Of a DNA stretch of 64,000 bases, positions 17,911 through 26,291 are shown piece by piece; positions within the stretch are counted from its first letter, which is position 1; the number at the start of each line of letters is the position of its first letter. The notes under the pieces are model-generated. The model worked only from the letters and a program-made list of their open reading frames with translations, had not been told where the DNA came from and did no database searches. This DNA comes from JAABSX01 sp964480455 (GTDB lineage: Bacteria > Bacteroidota > Bacteroidia > Cytophagales > Microscillaceae): assembly GCA_964480455.1 (NCBI GenBank), contig CAYZQI010000002.1, forward strand, positions 1-64,000, given 5' to 3'. Made by a program: the position numbers and the translations under genes.

Positions 17911-19791
17911 ATGGAAGTACTACGGCATAAATGCTATTTTTTTTGGCTATTTTTTAGTTGGATTTTGCTTGCTTGTCAGCCTAAGATTAGTAAAATTCCT
18001 ATGATTGGGTTCTTAGATGCTTTTGAAGATGCTACAATTGCCCAAGCACGGGTGGGTTTTTTTGAGGCACTGCGCCAAGCAGGTTTTAGCGAACAGAATA
18101 ATACGCTTCGGGTCATTTATCGAAACGCTCAAGGAGATATGCCTACTATGGTACAAAGCACAGATTATATGATTGCTGAAAAAGTTTCACTTATAGCGGC
18201 TTGTCCCACAGGTGCTATGATTGCGGCATTGCAGCGTACAGCCCAAGTGCCCGTCTGTATGATGGTAGGTCCTGAGCCTAGTCTTGTTAATTTATTGGAC
18301 AAAAACGGTAGTTCTCCACGTAATCTTTTTGGTACTTATGACAACCTGCAGTACATTGCTACTTCAGTAAAGATGATAGCCAAATTACTTCCAGAAGCGC
18401 AGAGCATAGGGGTTATTTATAACCAAGGAGAGCCTCAGTCGCAAAATGCGTACCGTGTAATGGCTAAAACGGCGCAAGACCTCCAATTAGCGTTGGTTGC
18501 TTTGCCTGTAAGCAACTCTTCGGACACACAACTTGTAGTAGAGGCACTGCTCGATAAAGGCATTGATGCTTTCTTTGCTATGCCCGATAATGTAGTTTTT
18601 TCTTCTTTTGAGGTGATTTTTAAAGCCTGTCAGCAAGCCAATGTGCCTATTTTTACAAGCGAAGAGGGGCTAGTAGAGCGTGGTGCTTTAGCTGCCTTTG
18701 GTGCCGATATGTATATGTGGGGCTATCAGGCAGGGGAGCAGGCAGCCCAGTACCTTAAAAATCAAGATAAACCACTGCCTTCACTCAAACTCACTCAATA
18801 CCATAAAAAAATTTATAATCCTACCATTGCCAAGCAATTCGGCATCACAGTAGATGAAAGCTATGAGGCAGTGGGTATTTCGCGAGTGCAAGCCAAAGAA
18901 AATACTGCACAATCACCCGTATTTAACAATTTCTATTTGGCTGCCCTGATGCTGGGTTTGGGCTTTGTTTCTATGGGCTTAGGTATTTTTATTTCTATGC
19001 GTATCTTTGATATTCCTGATATTACCACTGATGGTAGCTATACTTTGGGAGGTACACTTACTGCAATCTTACTCTTGCAAGCAGTGCCTTTATACTGGAT
19101 ACTACTGGCAGTAATTGGGGCAGGTATTTTGGCAGGGCTTGCTACAGGTTTGATTCATACAAAGCTGAAAATCAATGCTTTGCTAGCGGGTATATTAGTG
19201 ATGACGGCTTTGTATTCTATCAATTTAGAGATGATGGGAAAATCAAATTTACCTTTGATAGCTACTGCCAATCTCTTGACCATTTTTCAGGGTGGCTTAG
19301 GTACCTTAGGTTCTACATTGGTGGTTTTGCTGGTTATTGTGGCTTTGGTATGGCTCAAATTGAGCTATTTGCTCAATACAGATTTTGGTTTGGCGATGCG
19401 TGCTACAGGCAATTCAGCCCCTATGGTACGTGCCAACGGAGTCAATACCGACCGAATGAAGATGATGGGGCTGGGGCTTGCCAATGCCCTGACAGCTTTT
19501 AGTGGCTTTTTGGTAGTGCAGTATCAGGGTTTTGCAGATATTAATATGGGAATTGGGATTGTAATTATTGGTTTGGGTTCAGTAATGATAGGCGAAACCC
19601 TAAGCCATTGGTTAGGGTTTCAAAACATTGCTTTGCGCCTGCTTGGGGTTGTTTTGGGAACTGTAGCATTTAGACTTATATTGGCACTGAGTCTGGCGGT
19701 GGGCGTTCCACCTAATTTGCTCAAATTAGTAACTGCATTGCTAGTGCTGGTGGTGGTAGCATTGCCTAGCCTGAGGAAACAAGCAGCTTAA
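17911..19791 (+). CDS. ABC transporter fusion: substrate-binding lipoprotein joined to inner-membrane permease
   Basis: A 626-aa fusion of two parts that are usually separate. Residues 1-19 form a lipoprotein signal with lipobox LLAC. Residues about 25-325 are an ABC_sub_bind (TrpX-like) periplasmic binding domain with GFLDAFEDATIAQARVGFF and GVIYNQGEPQSQ. Residues about 335-620 are a branched-chain-type permease (ABC-2-like LIV permease family) with eight or so helices and the segment RATGNSAPMVRANGVN. I start at the ATG at 17911 because it gives the signal peptide directly; an upstream frame to 17833 exists. No ABC ATPase gene of the matching type follows; the next gene is on the other strand. 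Confidence 0.82.
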   Translation: MEVLRHKCYFFWLFFSWILLACQPKISKIPMIGFLDAFEDATIAQARVGFFEALRQAGFSEQNNTLRVIYRNAQGDMPTMVQSTDYMIAEKVSLIAACPTGAMIAALQRTAQVPVCMMVGPEPSLVNLLDKNGSSPRNLFGTYDNLQYIATSVKMIAKLLPEAQSIGVIYNQGEPQSQNAYRVMAKTAQDLQLALVALPVSNSSDTQLVVEALLDKGIDAFFAMPDNVVFSSFEVIFKACQQANVPIFTSEEGLVERGALAAFGADMYMWGYQAGEQAAQYLKNQDKPLPSLKLTQYHKKIYNPTIAKQFGITVDESYEAVGISRVQAKENTAQSPVFNNFYLAALMLGLGFVSMGLGIFISMRIFDIPDITTDGSYTLGGTLTAILLLQAVPLYWILLAVIGAGILAGLATGLIHTKLKINALLAGILVMTALYSINLEMMGKSNLPLIATANLLTIFQGGLGTLGSTLVVLLVIVALVWLKLSYLLNTDFGLAMRATGNSAPMVRANGVNTDRMKMMGLGLANALTAFSGFLVVQYQGFADINMGIGIVIIGLGSVMIGETLSHWLGFQNIALRLLGVVLGTVAFRLILALSLAVGVPPNLLKLVTALLVLVVVALPSLRKQAA

Positions 19792-19813
19792 AGCCTCTGC
19801 TATTAGCTTTTGC

Positions 19814-20485
19814 TTAGGGCAAAGTATCATGAGCATCGCAAGCAAGGATAGGTCTGAACCATTGGAAGCACTGTGTAGCATACCAGTTTTTGCCATCAGT
19901 ATAAAGTCCGCAGCCCATTTGGATAGCCTTGTCAGAAAAAATATTTTTGCGCTGAGTGGTAGAGCTCACCCATTGATTTACAAATGTTTCTGCTACATAT
20001 AAATAGGTGTTTTCTCCTATCATTCCTGTTTTAGTAGCTAGGTTTTCAGTAATAAAAGGATTGCTAATCCCTGCCAATCTCCCTCTCTGGTCTTTTGTTT
20101 TTCTGTAAATATTTTTTGGATTGATATGCGACAAGAAGTTACTTTGTTGCATTTCTTTAGCGTGGTGCCAAGCTGCTATCTCAAGTGGAGCAGCATAAGT
20201 CAGAGGCTTTAGTCCTTGTTGGGCGCGTTGTTCGTTAGTTAAGAAAAAAAGACAAGCGTTCATTAAGCCATAATCTATGTTTTCAAAATCTATTTTTTTA
20301 TGAAAGATAGCTTGTTTTCTAAAATTGTGTAAATTTACTTGAAGATACATTTCTCGCTCCCAGACTTTCTCTAGTTGGGTGGTAGGAGGAGGAGCAAAAC
20401 CTGTACTAATGAAAAATACACCCATCAAAAACATACTAGGAATACTTATATTTATAATTGATTGATAAAGTGTGTTTCTGTTCAT
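19814..20485 (-). CDS. Secreted CAP-domain (SCP/PR-1-like) protein
   Basis: A 223-aa protein with an N-terminal hydrophobic segment (about residues 12-30) and a CAP domain. CAP features are FLTNEQRAQQGLKPLTYAA, then AAWHHAKEMQQSNFLSH, GENTY and the C-terminal AIQMGCGLYTDGKNWYATQ. The two histidines and the glutamate of the CAP cavity appear present. Function of bacterial CAP proteins is mostly unknown; an extracytoplasmic role is inferred. The gene is convergent with the ABC fusion gene, 22 bases apart. Confidence 0.85.
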   Translation of the reverse strand: MNRNTLYQSIINISIPSMFLMGVFFISTGFAPPPTTQLEKVWEREMYLQVNLHNFRKQAIFHKKIDFENIDYGLMNACLFFLTNEQRAQQGLKPLTYAAPLEIAAWHHAKEMQQSNFLSHINPKNIYRKTKDQRGRLAGISNPFITENLATKTGMIGENTYLYVAETFVNQWVSSTTQRKNIFSDKAIQMGCGLYTDGKNWYATQCFQWFRPILACDAHDTLP

Positions 20486-20706
20486 GACTATTAAATTTAT
20501 TTTGTAGCAAAGCCTTCACAAAAGACTTGGCTTAGTAAAAAGAATGTAGTGCTATTTAGCAATTAACTGTTTATCAATAATACGCCCGTTTGTGCGTTGA
20601 AATGATAACTCGTCAAGATGACTACCAAGCCAAAAGATTGAATTTTAGAGCAGCTTTCACAAAAACACTTTTTTTCTTTGTAAACACCTAATTTTATTAC
20701 AAGCTG

Positions 20707-22248
20707 ATGCGTACATTTTTTACTTTCATATTATCTGTTTTGGGCATTTTTAGCACTCACGGGCAAACACAAAATACCTATCAAAATGCAGGATTAGCAC
20801 AAGAGGTTGTCCATAGAGATTTGGCAAAAGCCATTCAGCAACCCGAAAAAGTCATTCGTCTGGATTTAAGCAACCAACAACTCAGCAAAGTACCTGCTGA
20901 ACTTCTCTACTTTAAAAATCTCAAAGAACTCAATCTAAGCCACAACCAACTTACTACGCTTTCAGGCAAAGTAGCTACTTTAAAGAACCTTGAAATCTTA
21001 CGTCTGTCAAATAATCCATTAAAATACTACCCTAGCAATCTAGATAGCCTTCAACAACTCAAAGTACTGGAGCTACAATCTGTTTCACTTTTGGAAATTC
21101 CTATTCAAATTTTCAATTTGAGAAAATTAATGGTGCTTAAGTTAGACAACAATCAGCTTAGCCAACTTTCGGATAGCCTTCAATACTTGACGGCTCTACA
21201 AGAGCTATCTCTAACAAAAAATAAATTAGATAGTCTGCCAAGTAGCCTCAGTCAAAATCTAAAAATGCTCTTACTCAGCCATAATCACCTCTTGTACTTG
21301 CCTGAGAGTATCACAAAACTCACACAACTAGCAAAAATAAGCCTCGACCATAACCAGCTTTCTACACTTCCTGAGGGCTTTACACAGCTTGGCCAGCTCA
21401 AAGAAGCTAACTTAGCCCACAATCAGCTAACAGCCCTACCTCACGACTGGCAACGCTTGAAGCAATTAGAAAGACTTGACCTGAGTCATAATCATCTCAG
21501 CTATCTTCCTAGTGGGTTTGCCAATGCAACCACCCTCACGCATCTTTCACTAGAAAACAATCAGCTAAGTAGTTTGCCAAGCAATCTTACAGCCCTAAAA
21601 AAGCTACAACAGCTCGACCTTTCAGAAAATCAACTTGCCGACCTGCCCCAAAATTTACAAGATTGGTCAGCATTGATTTTGCTTGATTTGGGTAGTAATC
21701 AACTGACTTCTTGCCCTGCCTCGCTCTGTAATATTACCACACTCAAGGCACTTTATCTTGGGTATAATCAACTGAATAAGCTCTGTGATGACTTTTCAAA
21801 AATGATGGATCTGACGGTGCTTGATGTGAGCAATAACCAACTGACCGCCTTGCCTTTGAGCCTCTTGGCCTTAGACAATCTGAAATCTTTGGTACTCAAA
21901 AACAACCAATTAAAGCAACTTCCACTCCCTAGCAAAACTTTGGAAAATCTACTTTCGCTTGATTTAAGCCATAATCAACTGACACAATTGCCCAAAGAGA
22001 TGAGTGGTTTTAAAGCACTCCGAAGCCTATTTTTGGGCAATAACCAACTTACCGAGCTCCCTAGGAGTTTCTCAAATCTTCATCTTTTACAAGAACTCTA
22101 CCTGGAGGGCAACCAATTGAAAGAACTGACCATTCGGCTTGAAGATTTTACGGCTTTGCGTAAAATCAATCTTCAAAATAATCCAATTCCGAAAGCATAC
22201 ATCGACCAACTCAAAGAAGCAGTGATGCACCTTGCCATCATCTTTTGA
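20707..22248 (+). CDS. Secreted leucine-rich-repeat protein
   Basis: A 513-aa protein with a signal peptide (residues 1-19) and about 20 consecutive leucine-rich repeats of 23 residues each, from about residue 47 to the C-terminus, of the pattern LxxLxLSxNQLxxLPxxL. Repeat 6 is a little shorter. There is no C-terminal sorting or kinase domain. It is likely a curved solenoid binding protein in the periplasm or at the cell surface. The DNA of the repeats is diverged, so it is not a recent tandem expansion. Ligand unknown. Confidence 0.9.
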   Translation: MRTFFTFILSVLGIFSTHGQTQNTYQNAGLAQEVVHRDLAKAIQQPEKVIRLDLSNQQLSKVPAELLYFKNLKELNLSHNQLTTLSGKVATLKNLEILRLSNNPLKYYPSNLDSLQQLKVLELQSVSLLEIPIQIFNLRKLMVLKLDNNQLSQLSDSLQYLTALQELSLTKNKLDSLPSSLSQNLKMLLLSHNHLLYLPESITKLTQLAKISLDHNQLSTLPEGFTQLGQLKEANLAHNQLTALPHDWQRLKQLERLDLSHNHLSYLPSGFANATTLTHLSLENNQLSSLPSNLTALKKLQQLDLSENQLADLPQNLQDWSALILLDLGSNQLTSCPASLCNITTLKALYLGYNQLNKLCDDFSKMMDLTVLDVSNNQLTALPLSLLALDNLKSLVLKNNQLKQLPLPSKTLENLLSLDLSHNQLTQLPKEMSGFKALRSLFLGNNQLTELPRSFSNLHLLQELYLEGNQLKELTIRLEDFTALRKINLQNNPIPKAYIDQLKEAVMHLAIIF

Positions 22249-22272
22249 TGAAAGAGCAATGGCAATTATGGA

Positions 22273-22280
22273 TATTTTTG
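22273..22280 (+). promoter_or_regulatory. Putative -7 promoter element of the ABC ATPase gene
   Basis: TATTTTTG fits the Bacteroidota -7 consensus TAnnTTTG, and TTTG at 22244-22247 may be its -33 partner although the spacing of 25 bases is long. It would place the transcript start near 22287, upstream of the ATG at 22350. Confidence 0.35.
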
Positions 22281-22349
22281 TGTAGCTAGTTTAGAAATTT
22301 GTAATTTTTGGCGTATAATTGCTACCAACAGCACAAATTGAGCTTAAAT

Positions 22350-23267
22350 ATGATGCAACTCACCATAAAAAATCTTTCTAAAACTTATCCTAATGGCACA
22401 AAAGCCCTTGATGAGGTAAACCTAGAGTTAAAAAAAGGAATGTTTGGACTCCTAGGACCTAATGGGGCAGGTAAATCTTCACTGATGCGTACTTTGGCTA
22501 CGCTCCAAGAGGCAGACAAAGGCGAGGTTACTTTTGTGATGCAAGATGGGCAAAACATCAATGTGCTTACGCAAAAGCAAACCGTAAGGCAACTACTTGG
22601 CTATCTTCCCCAAGAGTTTGGTGTGTATCCTAAAATGAATGCCGAAGAAATGCTCGATCATTTTGCCAAACTCAAAGGCATACACCAAAGCAAAGATCGA
22701 AAAGCCATTGTAAAAGCACTTCTTGAGCAAACTAACCTTTATAAAGTCCGCAAACGCAGCCTAGGAGGCTATTCAGGTGGTATGAAACAACGCTTTGGAA
22801 TAGCACAAGCTCTCCTTGGTAATCCGCAGCTTCTCATAGTAGATGAGCCTACCGCAGGACTAGACCCTGCCGAGCGCAATAGATTTCATAATCTTCTTAG
22901 TGAAGTAGGTGAAAACATTGTGGTGATTCTCTCCACACACATCGTAGAAGACGTGAGCAATCTTTGCAATCAAATGGCAATTATACACCGAGGCGAAGTA
23001 TTGCTCACAGGCAATCCTGCTGACATAATAGAAGATGCCAAAGGCAAAGTATGGAAAAAAGTAATTGATAAAACAGACTTGCCCGCACATCAAAAAAAAT
23101 TCAATGTGATTTCTTCACGCCTTTTTGCGGGTACAGGTAAAGTCATTATCAAGGTATTTGCAGAACTTCGCCCCGATGATACTTTTGAGATTACCGAGCC
23201 AGATTTGGAAGATGTATATTTTAATGCCATCAAAAATGCTGACAAAGCACTAGAAGTTGCCGTTTGA
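22350..23267 (+). CDS. ABC transporter ATP-binding protein (ABC-2 exporter type)
   Basis: A soluble ABC ATPase of about 305 aa. All motifs are intact: Walker A GPNGAGKSS, Q-loop LPQEFG, signature YSGGMKQR, Walker B LLIVDEPTAGLDP and the switch histidine in STHIVEDV. The sequence type is that of ATPases working with ABC-2 permeases, with a C-terminal extension of about 80 residues. No permease gene lies next to it. The ATG at 22350 gives MMQLTIKNLSKTYPNG, the expected beginning; an upstream TTG at 22308 would add 14 unlikely residues. It is probably not the ATPase of the fusion transporter at 17911, which belongs to another class. Confidence 0.92.
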   Translation: MMQLTIKNLSKTYPNGTKALDEVNLELKKGMFGLLGPNGAGKSSLMRTLATLQEADKGEVTFVMQDGQNINVLTQKQTVRQLLGYLPQEFGVYPKMNAEEMLDHFAKLKGIHQSKDRKAIVKALLEQTNLYKVRKRSLGGYSGGMKQRFGIAQALLGNPQLLIVDEPTAGLDPAERNRFHNLLSEVGENIVVILSTHIVEDVSNLCNQMAIIHRGEVLLTGNPADIIEDAKGKVWKKVIDKTDLPAHQKKFNVISSRLFAGTGKVIIKVFAELRPDDTFEITEPDLEDVYFNAIKNADKALEVAV

Positions 23268-23273
23268 AAAATT

Positions 23274-23309
23274 AAAACCCTCTAGTTTACTCAATAAGGA
23301 GGTTTTTCT
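23274..23309 (+). terminator. Possible terminator after the ABC ATPase gene
   Basis: AAAACCCTC (23274-23282) can pair with GAGGTTTT (23299-23306) with one bulged C, and the right arm runs into a short T-run. It begins 7 bases after the stop codon. Confidence 0.45.
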
Positions 23310-23330
23310 CAAATCAAGGCTCTCTTTTGG

Positions 23331-23687
23331 CTAAATAAATAGTTCTTCATCTTCAAAATAATCAAGTACATAGCCTTTGAGCAATTCTTCTTGGCTAAGA
23401 ATATCCAAATGCGGTAATTTCTTTATGCGCTTCCAATGAGGCCATCCGTCTTGGTCGTGTCCTTCTAGTTTATAAATACCTGCTTTGCTTAAGATGCGGC
23501 AGATGGCTATGTGCATTAGGTCTTGTTTCTGCTCTTTGCTGAAAGTTTTAGGCCCTTGCCCTAGTTCTCGCACGCCTATCAAAAATAAGACAGCGTTGAG
23601 GTCTTCGGGTTTTTTTCCTATGATACCTTTGAGGTTGAGCAGCAATTCTTCCCAAGCCTGTGTTAAATTTCTTTTTTTATTTTCCAT
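23331..23687 (-). CDS. Conserved-looking hypothetical protein, 118 aa
   Basis: A 118-aa soluble protein with an ATG start. The sequence is mixed in charge with a well-formed globular pattern, including VLFLIGVRELGQG and GWPHWKRIKKLP. I do not recognise a domain; no cysteine pair, signal peptide or membrane helix is evident. Proteins of this kind, with the phrase GVRELGQG, look like a Cytophagia-restricted family, but this is recollection and not a search. It is monocistronic and convergent with the ABC ATPase gene. Confidence 0.7.
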   Translation of the reverse strand: MENKKRNLTQAWEELLLNLKGIIGKKPEDLNAVLFLIGVRELGQGPKTFSKEQKQDLMHIAICRILSKAGIYKLEGHDQDGWPHWKRIKKLPHLDILSQEELLKGYVLDYFEDEELFI

Positions 23688-23820
23688 TTTAAGTAAAAAA
23701 ATAACTAATTTACAACTGTTATTACGATTTTTTCTAAAAAAATCTCCCGATTTGTTTGGATAGGCAAAATTACCAATTTACCCAGACACCACACTACTCC
23801 ATAACCTGCTGTTTTTGGTT

Positions 23821-23934
23821 CTCTGACAATTTTTGTGGTAGTGTTTCATAAGATAGCTTGAATACTGTTCAGAACATAAATGCCAGCGGACTGGAAGTCC
23901 GCTGCTACAGATTTTCACAGAAATTGTCAGACAA
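23821..23934 (+). repeat. Dispersed repeat family A, copy 1 (inverted ends, central hairpin)
   Basis: About 114 bases between inverted ends: TCTGACAATTTTTGTG at the left and CACAGAAATTGTCAGA at the right. The centre (23884-23904) is a hairpin with arms CAGCGGACT and AGTCCGCTG around GGA. Full-length relatives lie at 27345, 49320 and 58963 and a half copy at 50765. Arm substitutions in the hairpin are compensated between copies. A 66-codon frame on the other strand inside the element is incidental. Confidence 0.88.
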
Positions 23935-24056
23935 TCCTGTTTTTTATGAAAACAAACAAATCTGAAGATTTTCGTCATAGTGAGTGTGCAGTCTCGTCAT
24001 GTTACGTATAACTAAAAATAAGAGCAACAATATTGAATTTGAATCTGAGATTGAAA

Positions 24057-24500
24057 ATGAAAATAGCAACATTTAGCGCAAAATGTAGAAACATTTCTTG
24101 CAAATACGATTTTAATGCTCCGGCTCTTTCCGATTTTAGTTACGGGGAATATATCTACGGATCGATGGATAGCAGAGAAATTAGGTATTATAGTGGTTTG
24201 GGTTGTGAAACTTGGGACTTGATTGATAGATTGGTGAGTGTACGTTTGAACAATAAAAATAGAGAAAAAATAGGTTCAGTGATTCAAAAGATTGTAGGAC
24301 TCGTTGCTGATAGGCAAAATCCTGATGTGTATTTTACTCAAGATATTTACTGCCCAAAATGTCAATCTAAACGTACCTCAATAGATGAAAATGATAAAAT
24401 GGGACTTCAAGAATATGAAAGCCTAACATTTGATAATTTCACCAATTTGAATGAACTGGAAAAAGAAAGATTGATTGATAGGTATCTCAGAGAAATTTAA
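24057..24500 (+). CDS. Hypothetical protein with CxxC pair
   Basis: A protein of about 147 aa starting at the ATG at 24057; a TTG at 24033 would add eight residues. It has CRNISC near the N-terminus and CPKC near residue 105, which together could form a zinc ribbon, though the two halves are 100 residues apart. The remainder is charged and soluble. I do not recognise the family. It ends 4 bases before the convergent lipB gene and lies 120 bases after a family A repeat. Confidence 0.6.
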   Translation: MKIATFSAKCRNISCKYDFNAPALSDFSYGEYIYGSMDSREIRYYSGLGCETWDLIDRLVSVRLNNKNREKIGSVIQKIVGLVADRQNPDVYFTQDIYCPKCQSKRTSIDENDKMGLQEYESLTFDNFTNLNELEKERLIDRYLREI

Positions 24501-24504
24501 CGGG

Positions 24505-25194
24505 CTAGTGTACTGATTGGATATCAAAAATTGTCAAAAACTGTTCAAGCACTATTTCTGATATTACTTCTACAGAAAAAGACTTTTGAAGCTCTTTTTC
24601 AGTAGAGGTAGTGCCTTTTCCTTTTAGCCCGCAGGCTACAATGTACTCAAAATGAGGGAGGTAAGTATTTACGTTTAAGGCTAACCCGTGCATGGTGATT
24701 CCTCGGCTTGCTTTTATGCCAATGGCACAAATCTTACGCTGCCGTTCCACCCAAACCCCCGCAGCACCTTCTACTCGTGTGGCTTGGAGACCTATTTTTT
24801 TCAAACTTTGGATAATGACTTCTTCTAACTGATAGACATATTGTCGTACTCCTATTTTTAGGGTATCTAGGTCTAAAATCGGATAAACTACTAACTGCCC
24901 CCAGCCGTGATAGGTGATGTCGCCTCCTCTATCCGTCTCGAGTAGTTGTATGCTTTCTGCCTCGAGTTGTGCTTTGCTGGCGAGTAGGTTTTGGGTTTGC
25001 CCGTTTTTGCCTAGGGTAAATACAGGCGGATGCTCACAAAACAGCACATGCCCAATGCAAGGACTTACTTTGTGGGTAAGTTTATACTTCCTCATTTCTT
25101 CAAACAAGGCGGTTTGCCATTCCCAAGCCTTCTGATAGTCTATTTTTTGGAGTGGGTGAATGTGTAAAGTATTTGATGGAGCCTGGACTTGCAT
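24505..25194 (-). CDS. lipB: Octanoyl-ACP:protein octanoyltransferase
   Basis: LipB transfers octanoyl groups from acyl carrier protein to lipoyl domains in de novo lipoate synthesis. The family signature RGGDITYHGWGQLVVYP is clear near residue 87, and the catalytic cysteine and lysine are present in KICAIGIKASRGITMHGLALN and FEYIVACGLKGKGTTS. Length (229 aa) is normal. Its ATG overlaps the stop codon of lipA by one base (TAATG), so the two genes are translationally coupled and act in the same pathway. Confidence 0.95.
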   Translation of the reverse strand: MQVQAPSNTLHIHPLQKIDYQKAWEWQTALFEEMRKYKLTHKVSPCIGHVLFCEHPPVFTLGKNGQTQNLLASKAQLEAESIQLLETDRGGDITYHGWGQLVVYPILDLDTLKIGVRQYVYQLEEVIIQSLKKIGLQATRVEGAAGVWVERQRKICAIGIKASRGITMHGLALNVNTYLPHFEYIVACGLKGKGTTSTEKELQKSFSVEVISEIVLEQFLTIFDIQSVH

Positions 25195-26069
25195 TAATGG
25201 ACGTGTTTTTCGGCGTGGTAAGAGCTTCTCACCAAGGCACCACTTTCTACAAATCTAAATCCTTTTTCGAGTCCTATGGTTTCATATTTTTTGAATACTT
25301 CGGGCTTGATAAACTCTTGTACTTCAAGATGCGCACGTGTAGGTTGTAGGTATTGCCCAATCGTGATGACTTCACAGCCGACGCTTCGGAGGTCGTTCAT
25401 TGTTTCGAGTATTTCAGCTTCGGTTTCGCCTAGCCCGAGCATAATGCCCGATTTGGAGCGGATACCGGCCTCAGACACACACTTAATGACAGAGAGGCTA
25501 CGGTCATAGTCAGAGTTGCGGCGAACTTGTCGGGTCAGCCTTCGGACTGTTTCCATATTATGTGAGATGACATTGGGCTGTGCTTGGGTAATTTGCGAGA
25601 TGAGTTGGGTTTTGCCTTTAAAATCAGGGATAAGCACTTCCATAGTAGTACTAGGGTTGAGCGATTTAATGGCTTCAATTGTTGCTATCCAGACACTTGC
25701 ACCACCATCTTCGAGGTCATCTCTATCAACAGAAGTGATTACGGCGTGCTTGAGCTGCATCAACTGGATTGAGCGTGCTACGTTCATTGGTTCGTCCCAA
25801 TTGATGGCATCGGGTCGTCCTGTTTTGACAGCACAGAACCGGCAGGCGCGGGTACAAATATCTCCCAAAATCATAAAAGTAGCTGTACCTGCGCCCCAGC
25901 ACTCGCCCATGTTGGGACAGCGTCCGCTTTCGCAGATGGTATGTAGCTTGTGTTCTTTTACGATTTTTTTTACTTCTACATATTCTTTTCCTGTTGGGAG
26001 CTGTATTTTGAGCCAGTCAGGTTTTTGCCTTTGTGTTTGGCGTGTATTGTCTAAGGTAGTTTTTTGCAT
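25194..26069 (-). CDS. lipA: Lipoyl synthase (radical SAM)
   Basis: LipA inserts two sulfur atoms into protein-bound octanoyl groups. The auxiliary cluster motif CESGRCPNMGEC (CX4CX5C) lies near residue 43 and the radical-SAM motif CTRACRFC (CX3CX2C) near residue 72. A C-terminal FVESGALVRSSYHAE segment supplies the conserved serine-containing RSSYHA motif. Length (291 aa) is normal. It is the first gene of the lipA-lipB operon; a possible -7 element is at 26127-26134. Confidence 0.97.
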   Translation of the reverse strand: MQKTTLDNTRQTQRQKPDWLKIQLPTGKEYVEVKKIVKEHKLHTICESGRCPNMGECWGAGTATFMILGDICTRACRFCAVKTGRPDAINWDEPMNVARSIQLMQLKHAVITSVDRDDLEDGGASVWIATIEAIKSLNPSTTMEVLIPDFKGKTQLISQITQAQPNVISHNMETVRRLTRQVRRNSDYDRSLSVIKCVSEAGIRSKSGIMLGLGETEAEILETMNDLRSVGCEVITIGQYLQPTRAHLEVQEFIKPEVFKKYETIGLEKGFRFVESGALVRSSYHAEKHVH

Positions 26070-26126
26070 AATACGGAGTTCTTTTTTATAAATAAGTTAC
26101 ACCAAAAACCAATTGATTTTGTGCTA

Positions 26127-26134
26127 CAAAAATA
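26127..26134 (-). promoter_or_regulatory. Putative -7 element of the lipA-lipB promoter
   Basis: On the leftward strand this reads TATTTTTG, a match to TAnnTTTG, with TTG elements 13 or 24 bases further upstream as -33 candidates. It would give a leader of about 50 bases before lipA. Confidence 0.35.
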
Positions 26135-26234
26135 CAAAAATCGTATGCAAATTGTTTACAATATTCTTTGCAGACATCATGGCTCTGTTCGGTTCTAAAA
26201 AGGTGGGAAATACATTGCCCCTAAGGGTGTTGAT

Positions 26235-26269
26235 GAAGTTACAACCCATACAAAATGGGTAGCAACTTC
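26235..26269. repeat. Imperfect palindrome downstream of the zinc-ribbon gene
   Basis: GAAGTTACAACCCAT (26235-26249) pairs with ATGGGTAGCAACTTC (26255-26269) at 13 of 15 positions around a five-base loop. There is no U-tract, so it is more likely a palindromic repeat unit than a terminator. A related-looking block (AAACCCCAATAGGGTGGCATC) occurs near 27272. Confidence 0.5.
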
Positions 26270-26291
26270 AAGCTAGCAAAAAATCAATAGA

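Noticed and set aside
20707..22248. Tandem DNA repeat in the LRR gene
   Set aside because: The protein repeats are regular but the DNA units are strongly diverged, so it is not a recent nucleotide-level tandem array.
17911..23267. Pairing of the binding-protein/permease fusion with the ATPase at 22350
   Set aside because: The ATPase belongs to the ABC-2 exporter class, lies 2.5 kb away, and is separated by two unrelated genes, one on the other strand.
23778..23978. 66-codon leftward frame containing ICSSGLPVRWHLCSEQY
   Set aside because: It is the antisense reading of a family A repeat; the similar 82-codon frame at 49302-49550 comes from another copy of the same repeat.
25276..26091. Long rightward frames opposite lipA
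   Set aside because: Antisense shadows of a conserved gene with intact radical-SAM motifs; their composition is Ser/Leu-rich as expected for shadows.
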